This document shows positions 1 to 5,863 of a stretch of 5,914 bases of DNA, piece by piece. How positions within the stretch are numbered: position 1 is the first letter of the stretch; each line of letters opens with the position of its first letter. A program made the position numbers and the translations under genes. The notes below the pieces were generated by a model. That model was not told the DNA's origin. It ran no database searches and saw only the letters and a list, made by a program, of their open reading frames with translations. The DNA is taken from positions 1 to 5,914 of the forward strand of contig CAIZGZ010000149.1 of the NCBI GenBank assembly GCA_903932695.1, in the 5' to 3' direction. This stretch comes from an uncultured Actinomycetes bacterium (GTDB taxonomy: Bacteria; Actinomycetota; Actinomycetes; Nanopelagicales; Nanopelagicaceae).

Positions 1-326
1 ACGAGTTCGCGGGTTGAGTATGGCTTGGTGACGTAATCGTCGGCGCCGAGTTCAAGTCCAACGACCTTATCAACTTCACTATCTTTTGCCGTCAACATAA
101 TGACCGGCACGTTTGAGCGGGTGCGAATCTGTCGACAGACCTCGGTACCCGAGATTCCTGGCAGCATCAGGTCGAGGAGAACTAGATCTGCGCCATGGCG
201 ATCAAACTCTTCGATGGCTTTTGTGCCGGTATCTGCGACACTGACCTCAAAACCTTCGCGTCCCAAGAGATAGGCGAGCGCATCAGAGAATGATGCTTCG
301 TCTTCTACTACAAGGATTCTTGTCAT
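1..326 (-). CDS. regX3: Phosphate-type response regulator RegX3/PhoP, N-terminal 108 residues (3' end cut by window edge)
   Basis: This is the receiver domain of an OmpR/PhoB-family response regulator. The protein begins MTRILVVEDE and shows the acidic pocket E8-D9, the phospho-acceptor D52 (in LLDLMLPG), T79 (in MLTAK) and K101 (in DDYVTKP), so all phosphorylation residues are intact. The C-terminal winged-helix DNA-binding domain expected of the family lies beyond the left edge and cannot be checked. The start ATG directly follows the senX3 stop (TAAATG, no spacer), so kinase and regulator are surely co-transcribed in the order senX3-regX3. The family name rests on receiver similarity together with the neighbouring SenX3-like kinase and divergent phoU, the arrangement known for Streptomyces phoR-phoP/phoU; Streptomyces calls this protein PhoP, mycobacteria RegX3. 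It would act in the cytoplasm as a transcription regulator of phosphate starvation genes. Confidence 0.93.
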   Translation of the reverse strand, partial: MTRILVVEDEASFSDALAYLLGREGFEVSVADTGTKAIEEFDRHGADLVLLDLMLPGISGTEVCRQIRTRSNVPVIMLTAKDSEVDKVVGLELGADDYVTKPYSTREL

Positions 327-1454
327 TTAGATGGCCTCCGCGGCGCTGAGTTGAGTTGGTTGTGGGAAACGTAAAGTGAAGGTACTTCCAGCACCAGCGA
401 CCGACCAGACCGAAACATCGCCGCCGTGATTAGTAGCTACATGTTTAACGATAGAGAGGCCAAGTCCGGTGCCACCTGTCAGGCGTGAGCGAGCTGGATC
501 AACGCGATAGAAACGTTCAAAGATTCGCTCTAAATCCTTCTCGGGAATACCGATACCTTGATCGGTGACAGAGATTTCAATCAATTCGTTGTTGGAGCGA
601 AGATTAATTGCAACACGTGTGCCTTCTGGGCTGTAGTTAATAGCATTTTCGATCAAGTTTGAGACCGCCATCAATACCTGGCTGCGATCGCCACGAATTG
701 TGCAAGTGCCATCAGAACTGAGAACGACATCGATTTTGCGAGATTCAGCTCGCATCTGCGAGAGATCGATCGCCTCCTGAAGGACATCCTCGACATCGAT
801 ATCTTGCGCGTGCTTCAACGGATCATCATCCTGCAGGCGGGAAAGATTAATAATCTCTTGTACGAGTTCACTCAACCGTTTTGCTTCGGTCTGCATTCGG
901 GTAGCAAATTTTGCAATCGCCTCTGGATCATCGGCTGCACCTAAAACTGCTTCAGACAAAATGGAGAGCGCGCCGATTGGTGTCTTCAGCTCATGTGAAA
1001 TATTGGCGACGAAATCACGACGAATAGAATCCAGACGGCGCATCTCTGAATCATCGAAGACCAGCACCGCGACCTTTCCATCATCATCGAGCGGAACGGT
1101 ACGAACTAGAAGATCGTGAGTTCCCCCGCCAAGTGGACCGCGCGGTAATTCCAATGTCGCTTCTTGGCTCTTGTTAAAGCGGCGGGTCGCACGAACGAGG
1201 ACCAGAAGCGATTCGTTCACCAGCCGGCCATCTCGCAGCAAGTTATATGTATCAATACCGGGGGTCATAAAAAGAGTTGCGTTGCTGGGCGAAAGGACGA
1301 TGCTTTCGGCATCGACATTGGCAAGCAATCGAGGCAGTGATTGGGCTAACTCTGGCTGCAAGGTGTCGATCTGCTGATCGACGGTTATCTGTGCAAGGGG
1401 TAGCGAGCCCTTGGCTGCACGCCGCATGCCTTTGATCCCCGAGCTCCACGCCAT
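327..1454 (-). CDS. senX3: SenX3/PhoR-like sensor histidine kinase lacking transmembrane segments
   Basis: This is a 375-residue histidine kinase that should phosphorylate the adjacent RegX3. Residues about 20-140 form a PAS-like sensor region ending in the linker LDSIRRDFVANISHELKTP. H154 is the phosphorylated His of the HisKA H-box. The ATPase domain shows the N-box (N266-N273 region, LIENAINYSPEG), the G1 box DQGIGIP (298-304), the F-box FERFYR (312-317) and the G2 box GGTGLGLS (327-334). The RRDFVANISHELKTP and FERFYRVDPARSRLTGGTGLGLSIVKH stretches are typical of SenX3. Mycobacterial SenX3 has membrane helices at its N-terminus; here the protein starts MAWSSGIKGMRRAAKGS, with no hydrophobic segment, and the frame upstream of the ATG meets a TAG after 11 codons. 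The kinase is therefore predicted to be cytosolic. The ATG at 1454 is favoured because a TACGAT hexamer lies exactly 6 nt ahead of it. Confidence 0.93.
   Translation of the reverse strand: MAWSSGIKGMRRAAKGSLPLAQITVDQQIDTLQPELAQSLPRLLANVDAESIVLSPSNATLFMTPGIDTYNLLRDGRLVNESLLVLVRATRRFNKSQEATLELPRGPLGGGTHDLLVRTVPLDDDGKVAVLVFDDSEMRRLDSIRRDFVANISHELKTPIGALSILSEAVLGAADDPEAIAKFATRMQTEAKRLSELVQEIINLSRLQDDDPLKHAQDIDVEDVLQEAIDLSQMRAESRKIDVVLSSDGTCTIRGDRSQVLMAVSNLIENAINYSPEGTRVAINLRSNNELIEISVTDQGIGIPEKDLERIFERFYRVDPARSRLTGGTGLGLSIVKHVATNHGGDVSVWSVAGAGSTFTLRFPQPTQLSAAEAI
335..339 (-). promoter_or_regulatory. Shine-Dalgarno site for regX3
   Basis: A perfect GGAGG on the minus strand lies within the last codons of senX3, with 8 nt between it and the regX3 ATG. 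It supports the ATG at 326 and internal translation initiation on the senX3-regX3 message. It is the only strong Shine-Dalgarno site I see before any gene here, in contrast to the leaderless-looking starts of most neighbours. Confidence 0.8.
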
Positions 1455-1460
1455 AGGCCA

Positions 1461-1466
1461 ATCGTA
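1461..1466 (-). promoter_or_regulatory. Putative -10 element of a leaderless senX3-regX3 promoter
   Basis: On the minus strand TACGAT is followed by the six bases TGGCCT and then the senX3 ATG. TANNNT is the actinobacterial SigA -10 consensus, with transcription usually beginning 6-7 bases downstream, which here is the A of the start codon. There is no Shine-Dalgarno sequence in front of senX3, which agrees with a leaderless mRNA. No convincing -35 hexamer is visible. Confidence 0.55.
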
Positions 1467-1525
1467 GGAGGCGGCAGGGTCTGGTACCTACGGGAAGGCC
1501 GCTAACCCAGAAAATAACCCCAAAT

Positions 1526-1558
1526 CTTTAGCCTCTGTTTAAATGCCGTTCACACAGG
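1526..1558 (+). promoter_or_regulatory. PHO-box-like direct repeats upstream of phoU
   Basis: Three consecutive 11-bp units can be aligned: CTTTAGCCTCT (1526-1536), GTTTAAATGCC (1537-1547) and GTTCACACAGG (1548-1558). The last fits the Streptomyces PhoP consensus (GTTCAYYYRGG-like) at all but one position; the middle unit keeps G-T-T-A and the first only T-T-A. An 11-bp period places each unit on the same face of the helix, as OmpR-family regulators require. The repeats span about -71 to -39 relative to a leaderless phoU start at 1597, a normal place for an activator. RegX3 is the obvious candidate to bind. The consensus is quoted from knowledge of the family; binding here is inferred. Confidence 0.45.
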
Positions 1559-1584
1559 ACAGGCAAAGAGGTCCATATAGAGGG

Positions 1585-1590
1585 TAACCT
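1585..1590 (+). promoter_or_regulatory. Putative -10 element of a leaderless phoU promoter
   Basis: TAACCT is followed by six bases (GCGCCT) and then the phoU ATG at 1597, the same geometry as at senX3. The nearest Shine-Dalgarno-like string, AGAGGG at 1579-1584, would be 12 nt from the ATG, which is too far to be convincing. Confidence 0.5.
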
Positions 1591-1596
1591 GCGCCT

Positions 1597-2247
1597 ATGC
1601 GCGATATTTTCCATGAGGAGCTAGAGGGGATTAATGCCCAGCAGCTCAAGATGACCGCCCTCGTGAAGGATGCGATCGAACAAGCCACCCTCGCCCTGCT
1701 CACCGCGGACCTTCAGACCGCCGAAAAAGTTATTCAAGACGATGCAGCGGTCGACAGCATTCAGCATGATCTCGATGAGCGTTCTATTAATCTGATGGCT
1801 CGCCAACAACCGGTCGCTTCTGATCTTCGCACATTGGTCTCGTCGCTTCGTATTAGCGCGGATCTTGAACGTATGGGCGATCTTGCACACCACATTGCCA
1901 AACTTGCACGGATGCGTTTTCCCAACAAAGCGGTGCCCGCCGATATGGAATCAATCGTTACCGATATGGGTAAGGCCGCGAGCCGAATCGTTGAGAAGCT
2001 TGCCGTAGTACTTGAATTTCGCGATATCAATCGTGCGCTTGAGATCGATAAAGATGACGACGAGATGGATAAGTTGCAACGCACTCTCATTGCAAAACTC
2101 CTTGCGCCAACATGGCAGCACTCCGTTGAGGCAGCTGTTGATATGGCATTTTTGAGTCGCTACTACGAACGCTTCTCAGATCACGCGGTCTCTATCGCAC
2201 AACGCGTGTACTACACAGAGACCGGCGAATTCGCTACAAAGAACTAG
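1597..2247 (+). CDS. phoU: Phosphate signalling regulator PhoU
   Basis: This 216-residue, all-helical protein has the usual PhoU length. It carries the two repeats of the family, each with the metal-binding signature E-x3-D: DLERMGDLAHHIAKLAR (E91, D95) and YYERFSDHAVSIAQRV (E191, D195). The N-terminus MRDIFHEELEGI is typical of actinobacterial PhoU/PhoY. Known PhoU proteins link the Pst phosphate transporter to the PhoR/SenX3 kinase and keep it in the phosphatase state when phosphate is plentiful. Here the gene is divergent from senX3-regX3, the same layout as in Streptomyces. No pst genes lie in the window. Since the kinase has no membrane anchor, contact with PhoU, itself a peripheral protein, may be what brings it to the transporter (inference). 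The start is the ATG six bases after TAACCT, and no better upstream start is seen. Confidence 0.96.
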   Translation: MRDIFHEELEGINAQQLKMTALVKDAIEQATLALLTADLQTAEKVIQDDAAVDSIQHDLDERSINLMARQQPVASDLRTLVSSLRISADLERMGDLAHHIAKLARMRFPNKAVPADMESIVTDMGKAASRIVEKLAVVLEFRDINRALEIDKDDDEMDKLQRTLIAKLLAPTWQHSVEAAVDMAFLSRYYERFSDHAVSIAQRVYYTETGEFATKN

Positions 2248-2253
2248 CTCGTC

Positions 2254-3000
2254 TTACTTCTTACCCTGATTTGCAACAGCGGTGATCGCTGCCTTTGCAG
2301 CTTCAGGATCGAGATACTCCCCGCCTGGAACTACCGGCTTAAAATGATCATTGAGCTCGTAGAAGAGTGGAATACCTGTTGGAATATTAAGTCCAGCAAT
2401 ATCTGCATCTGAGATGCCATCCAGATGCTTCACGAGCGCACGAAGTGAATTGCCATGCGCGGTAACGAGTACCGTCTTATGCTCTGTGAGATCTTTGGTA
2501 ATCGAATCTTCCCAATACGGAATCATGCGGGTAATCACATCTTTAAGGCACTCTGTCTTTGGTAGATCTGCCCCAAGGTTGGCATAACGCGGATCGCCGG
2601 CCTGGCTAAATGGATCGGCATCATTGATAGGTGGTGGTGGCACATCGAAGGATCGACGCCACAATTGAAACTGTTCTTCGCCATATTCGGCGAGCGTTTG
2701 GGCTTTGTCCTTGCCTTGCAATGCGCCATAGTGACGTTCGTTGAGACGCCATGAACGGCGGACTGGAATCCACGAGCGATCGCAATTATCTAACGCGATC
2801 TGCGAAGTATTGATCGCACGGCGGAGTAGTGATGTATGGACCACGTTAGGAAGTAGCCCGCGCTCCTTAAGTAACTCGCCACCGCGAACTGCCTCAGCGC
2901 GACCCTTCTCTGACAGGGCAACATCGACCCAGCCGGTAAAGAGATTCTTTGCATTCCATTCGCTCTCACCATGGCGGAGCAAGATCAATTGTGTGGTCAT
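2254..3000 (-). CDS. gpmA: 2,3-bisphosphoglycerate-dependent phosphoglycerate mutase
   Basis: The enzyme interconverts 3- and 2-phosphoglycerate in cytoplasmic glycolysis and gluconeogenesis. The 248-residue protein is full length for GpmA. It has the catalytic phospho-histidine H10 in LLRHGESEWN, R61 in LLRRAINT, the proton donor E88 in LNERHYGALQG, and the second histidine H182 in TAHGNSLRAL. The long PPPP-containing loop near residues 119-150, with DPRYANLGADLPKTECLKD, marks it as dPGM rather than a generic phosphatase. Its ATG overlaps the mshA stop codon by 4 nt (ATGA), so it is the last gene of the minus-strand cluster and may be translationally coupled. A TANNNT element six bases ahead of the ATG may add an internal promoter. 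Its stop lies 6 bp from the phoU stop, with the genes convergent. Confidence 0.97.
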   Translation of the reverse strand: MTTQLILLRHGESEWNAKNLFTGWVDVALSEKGRAEAVRGGELLKERGLLPNVVHTSLLRRAINTSQIALDNCDRSWIPVRRSWRLNERHYGALQGKDKAQTLAEYGEEQFQLWRRSFDVPPPPINDADPFSQAGDPRYANLGADLPKTECLKDVITRMIPYWEDSITKDLTEHKTVLVTAHGNSLRALVKHLDGISDADIAGLNIPTGIPLFYELNDHFKPVVPGGEYLDPEAAKAAITAVANQGKK

Positions 3001-4265
3001 GAGAGAAGTTTAATTGATGGATTGGATTTAGCCGACAGCACCCAGTCGTAGACTTCCAGCGTCCGACGTGCCGTTGATTCCCATCCGAAATTTGCAGCGT
3101 GTTTAGTGGCGCCAAGTGAGAGAGCGATCCGACGTGCTGGATCGGCGAGCAGCCGCGAGATCACCGCAGCCCACGCACGTGGATCGTGGCCATCGACCAA
3201 AGAGCCAGAGATGCCATCTGCGACAGCAGTACGCAAGCCACCAACAGCAGTAGCAACAACTGGCGTTCCACAAGCCTGTGCTTCAAGGGCGACCAAACCA
3301 AAACTTTCAGAGTAGCTCGGCACGCAGACGAGATCTGCGGCGCGATACCAATCTGGGAGATCTGCACGCGAAACAGGTGGCAAGAAGTGAATCAGATCTT
3401 CTACGCCGAGGAATTTCGCTAACGCTTTGAGTCGATCCGGTTCGCTATTTCCGCTACCCGATGCGCCGCCAATAACGACGAGGGCAAGTTTCGCCCGAAG
3501 GTGTGGTGCGTGCGCGACTAACTCGGCGACAGTGCGAACCAGGACCTCTGGTCCTTTATGCGGCTGAATTCTGCCAACGAAGGCCAAGAGATAAGCATCG
3601 GGCGCAATATTTAATTTCGTTCGCGCTGCGGATTTACCGCCACCCATCGTAAATCGCTGTAAGTCAACACCGGGTGTCACCACAAAGACATTATCTGGAT
3701 TAGCACCATAGAGCGAGACCAAACTTGCCGCCTCTGCATCCGTATTTGCAATCAAGGCAGATGCGTTCTTGACGATCTGTTCTTCACCGATCGCACGGGT
3801 AATGGGTTCGGGTGAGTCACCTTCGGCAAGATTGAGATTTTTAACTTTTGCCATCGTGTGCATCGTGTGCACGAGTGGAATCTTGGTCTGCTCCGAGACC
3901 ATCCAGCCGAGTTGGCCGCTGATCCAATAATGAGAATGAAGTACTTTGTAGTAATCGCTCGGAAGTCGTGCGAGGCACTCCATCATGCCGTGTGTCAGCG
4001 CACCGAGTTGAGAAGGTAGCTCCTCTTTCGAAAGTCCCTGGTAGGGACCGGCTTCAATATGTCGAACATTGACGCCCGGAACGATCTCAACGACTTCTGG
4101 AATATCAGGATCGGTTGCTCGTGTGAAGATATCTACTTCGACTCCGGCGGCCGCCATCTTGATGGCGTTCTCGACGACATAGATATTCATGCCGCCGGCA
4201 TCACCCGTACCCGCTTGTTCAAGTGGCGAGGTATGCACCATTAAGGTGGCGATGCGGCCTTTCAT
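2997..4265 (-). CDS. mshA: D-inositol-3-phosphate glycosyltransferase MshA (mycothiol synthesis)
   Basis: MshA joins N-acetylglucosamine from UDP-GlcNAc to 1L-myo-inositol 1-phosphate, the first step of mycothiol synthesis. The 422-residue protein has the GT-B fold of family GT4. Near the N-terminus it shows HTSPLEQAGTGDAGGMNIYV (11-30), the inositol-phosphate and nucleotide loop typical of MshA, then VLHSHYWISGQLG (108-120), VHTMHTMAKVKN (132-143), FVGRIQPHKGPEVL (229-242) and the GT4 E-x7-E motif E320/E328 in SYSESFGLVALEAQACGTPVVAT. The frame stays open 68 codons further upstream, but that stretch overlies the asparaginase gene and does not resemble MshA, so I start at MKGRIATLMVHTSP. That ATG lies 1 nt past the asparaginase stop and 6 nt past TACACT. 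The C-terminal tail (SAKSNPSIKLLS) is ordinary. Confidence 0.96.
   Translation of the reverse strand: MKGRIATLMVHTSPLEQAGTGDAGGMNIYVVENAIKMAAAGVEVDIFTRATDPDIPEVVEIVPGVNVRHIEAGPYQGLSKEELPSQLGALTHGMMECLARLPSDYYKVLHSHYWISGQLGWMVSEQTKIPLVHTMHTMAKVKNLNLAEGDSPEPITRAIGEEQIVKNASALIANTDAEAASLVSLYGANPDNVFVVTPGVDLQRFTMGGGKSAARTKLNIAPDAYLLAFVGRIQPHKGPEVLVRTVAELVAHAPHLRAKLALVVIGGASGSGNSEPDRLKALAKFLGVEDLIHFLPPVSRADLPDWYRAADLVCVPSYSESFGLVALEAQACGTPVVATAVGGLRTAVADGISGSLVDGHDPRAWAAVISRLLADPARRIALSLGATKHAANFGWESTARRTLEVYDWVLSAKSNPSIKLLS
3007..3012 (-). promoter_or_regulatory. Putative internal leaderless promoter (-10) for gpmA inside mshA
   Basis: TAAACT followed by TCTCTC and then the gpmA ATG repeats the TANNNT-N6-ATG geometry. 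The element lies in the last codons of mshA. No Shine-Dalgarno sequence is present in front of gpmA: the region is pyrimidine-rich (CTTCTCTC). Either translational coupling through the ATGA overlap or a leaderless transcript must start this gene, and both are possible. Confidence 0.45.
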
Positions 4266-4266
4266 C

Positions 4267-5202
4267 TCACAAGTGTAGGGTCGTGCGTACTTCCCCCACC
4301 ACTCGAGAACCTCCCATAATTGCTGGGACCTCAATATCAGCGTCGATTCCCCACGCTGCAAAGATCGCCTTATTAATAGCGGCAAATGGCCGAGCGCCAC
4401 CATCAGCAATTTTGAAAGCGCAGGCACGACCATCTGGCATTGAGAATACTTCGATCGCCTCTGCTCCATCTTTCATAAAGAGGCCTGGTACCCGTTGCAT
4501 CATGAGAGTTGTCGTCCGACCCTTCCCGGCAACGAGTTCGGGGAAAGCACGAGCAGCAGCGATTACTTCTTGCTGCACCGGGTCGCTCGAAATTGTGACG
4601 TGGTGAATCGCGGTAGCGAGAGCTCGCGTCGTCATGGCAAAGAGCGGTGCGCCGCAACCATCGGCGGTGACGAGGGTGATCTCTTGGCCGCTCAGAGTCT
4701 GCATCTCATTGCGAATCGCAATTTGGAGCGGGTGCTCTGGCTCAAGATAACTTTCACGATCCCAACCATTGACCACACATGTTGCAAGCATCGCAGCATG
4801 CTTACCGCTGCAATTTTGCGCCAGTTGCGTAGGTGCCTTATCCCCCCATGCCGCATTCTCGCTCACTCCTAGTGGGCGATCAGGTGCATTGCGAAAGGCG
4901 GATAGATCAAGCCCAGCGTCGGCCAGGATCGAGAGGATGACCTCAAAGTGGAGCTCTGATCCAGAGTGACTTGCTTGCGCAACAGCGAGTTGTTTCTGAG
5001 TGAGCTTAAGCCCATGGCGCACCATGGCAGAGGCCTGCATAATTTTTACAGATGAACGCGGAAACATAAGCGCATCAATATCACCTGATGATGATGCAAG
5101 CGAGCCATCTGCATTGATTAACGCAAGGTGACCTTTATGTTCGGACTCCACAATTCCAGCGCGAACAATTTCAACAAGCACTTCACCAAATCCCTGGTTC
5201 AT
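4267..5202 (-). CDS. Asparaginase of the Rhizobium etli AnsA type (asparaginase II family)
   Basis: This 311-residue protein belongs to the serine-beta-lactamase-like asparaginase family (PF06089, R. etli type), which hydrolyses L-asparagine to aspartate and ammonia and is unrelated to E. coli AnsA/AnsB. The conserved blocks are VEIVRAGIVESEHKG (10-24), FPRSSVKIMQAS (47-58; S50 and K53 match the catalytic Ser-Lys pair S48/K51 known from ReAV), SHSGSELH (78-85), NCSGKHAAML (130-139; C131 and K134) and DGCGAP (181-186; C183). The last three residues correspond to the metal-binding C135/K138/C189 of ReAV. All are present, so activity is likely. The start at 5202 adds only nine residues before the conserved block. 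The gene follows the nitrobindin-like gene after 17 nt and is 1 nt from mshA. Upstream, GGAAG lies 9 nt before the ATG as a weak ribosome site, and TAAAAT sits only 3 nt from the ATG, too close for a leaderless start. Confidence 0.9.
   Translation of the reverse strand: MNQGFGEVLVEIVRAGIVESEHKGHLALINADGSLASSSGDIDALMFPRSSVKIMQASAMVRHGLKLTQKQLAVAQASHSGSELHFEVILSILADAGLDLSAFRNAPDRPLGVSENAAWGDKAPTQLAQNCSGKHAAMLATCVVNGWDRESYLEPEHPLQIAIRNEMQTLSGQEITLVTADGCGAPLFAMTTRALATAIHHVTISSDPVQQEVIAAARAFPELVAGKGRTTTLMMQRVPGLFMKDGAEAIEVFSMPDGRACAFKIADGGARPFAAINKAIFAAWGIDADIEVPAIMGGSRVVGEVRTTLHL
4272..4277 (-). promoter_or_regulatory. Putative leaderless promoter (-10) for mshA inside the asparaginase gene
   Basis: TACACT, then TGTGAG, then the mshA ATG: the same TANNNT-N6-ATG geometry, here laid over the final Leu-His-Leu-stop codons of the asparaginase gene. 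It supports the short MshA start at 4265 over the upstream in-frame Met codons. The only purine string nearby (GTGAG next to the ATG) is too close to serve as a ribosome binding site. Confidence 0.5.
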
Positions 5203-5219
5203 CTGATTTTACTTCCGCT

Positions 5220-5720
5220 CTATTCGGATTGACGCTCGAGCGTCGACCAGAGGTAGGCCTGCAAGGTATGTCCATCAGATGCTTTGTCGTAAGCGTAGAA
5301 GAGTTCGCCTTCGACGAGTCCGTAGAGTCTGGTACCAGCTGTAACGATATCGGCAGATGGTGATGAATAACCTTGGTCCATTGCGAGTTGAATCTTTGGT
5401 CCATCGTGAATTCCAACCCAACCCTCCGCCATGCCAGAGCTGTGCGCGATCACTACTTCGAGAACGTTATTTGGCTTTGGTCGCCAGAAGCCAGTCTCTG
5501 ATTCAAATTGCGAGATGATCTCGTTATTTTCATCAATCACCCAAGAGCGCGAGTAGTAGTTGAGGAAGCCACGGCCGTCGTGATTGAAGGTGACTTCGTG
5601 GGCATATTGAAAGGGCTCGATCGTTGGGTATTCACCGCGACCCTTGCCGCGCCAAGTGCCGACCAACCACGCGAGTGGATAGAGATCTTCGTGGAGACCT
5701 TCTGGGATGGTAAATGCCAT
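5220..5720 (-). CDS. Nitrobindin-like heme-binding beta-barrel protein (THAP4/FABP-like, putative peroxynitrite isomerase)
   Basis: This 166-residue protein has the nitrobindin signature GxWxGxG at 21-27 (GTWRGKG) followed by GRGEYPTIEPFQY, then HEVTF and the barrel strands FLNYYSRSW, ETGFWRPKPNNVLEVVIAHSSGMAEGWVG. Length equals that of mycobacterial nitrobindin (about 164). Characterised members bind heme b in a ten-stranded barrel and convert peroxynitrite to nitrate in the cytoplasm. In those proteins the proximal heme ligand is a histidine in a C-terminal LQ-x-H-L motif; here the aligned residue is Y156 (HTLQAYLWSTLERQ), with H151 five residues earlier. Heme ligation may thus differ or be lost, so the enzymatic assignment is uncertain although the family is not. 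The ATG shares its first base with the stop of the upstream small gene (TAATG), which suggests translational coupling. There is no signal peptide. Confidence 0.87.
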   Translation of the reverse strand: MAFTIPEGLHEDLYPLAWLVGTWRGKGRGEYPTIEPFQYAHEVTFNHDGRGFLNYYSRSWVIDENNEIISQFESETGFWRPKPNNVLEVVIAHSSGMAEGWVGIHDGPKIQLAMDQGYSSPSADIVTAGTRLYGLVEGELFYAYDKASDGHTLQAYLWSTLERQSE

Positions 5721-5857
5721 TACTTTCTACCCGCTTCTCGAGATTGTGCTGTGGTGTTCTTCCAGATTCGAACCGCTCCGCGCACCCCAATAAAGACGAG
5801 CGCTAAGCCCGCTGCTGCCGAACCGGCAACTAAGAGGAGGGAGTCGAAAAAAACCAT
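5720..5857 (-). CDS. Small single-pass membrane protein, 45 residues, function unknown
   Basis: This reading frame begins MVFFDSLLLVAG and ends SREAGRK. Residues 6-25 are a strongly hydrophobic helix rich in Ala, Gly, Leu and Val, and the tail from R26 on carries seven Arg or Lys residues with two acidic-to-neutral breaks, so the positive-inside rule puts the C-terminus in the cytoplasm. I do not recognise the family. Three facts support it as a real gene: TAAAGT lies exactly six bases before the ATG, as for four other genes here; its TAA overlaps the nitrobindin ATG by one base (TAATG); and without it the otherwise tight gene cluster would have a gap of about 146 bp. The start lies 9 nt past the stop of the preceding frame. 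Codons 2-4 contain a run of seven T. An alternative is that it is a chance frame, but the fit to both neighbours argues against that. Confidence 0.7.
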   Translation of the reverse strand: MVFFDSLLLVAGSAAAGLALVFIGVRGAVRIWKNTTAQSREAGRK

Positions 5858-5863
5858 ACCCCC

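Noticed and set aside
1579..1584. AGAGGG as the phoU ribosome binding site
   Set aside because: Its 12-nt distance from the ATG is outside the usual 5-9 nt, and the TAACCT-N6-ATG reading explains the start better. It is not excluded.
1455..1596. Hidden membrane-domain exon of senX3 lost by frameshift
   Set aside because: The minus-strand frame in phase stops at TAG (1488-1490), the other frames contain stops and no hydrophobic stretch, and the gap is too short for two helices plus a loop.
1761..2090. 109-codon minus-strand frame opposite phoU
   Set aside because: It is Ser/Arg-rich shadow sequence lying over the conserved PhoU repeats, with no family resemblance.
2240..2340. Intrinsic terminator between phoU and gpmA
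   Set aside because: I found no GC-rich hairpin followed by a T-run on either strand around the convergent stops.
4223..4606. 127-codon plus-strand frame opposite mshA and asparaginase
   Set aside because: It spans the junction of two well-supported minus-strand genes, has no recognisable motif and is low-complexity in Ser, Ala and Arg, as expected of an antisense shadow.
4495..4872. 125-codon plus-strand frame opposite the asparaginase gene
   Set aside because: It lies wholly antisense to the catalytic core blocks of the asparaginase and has no domain signature.
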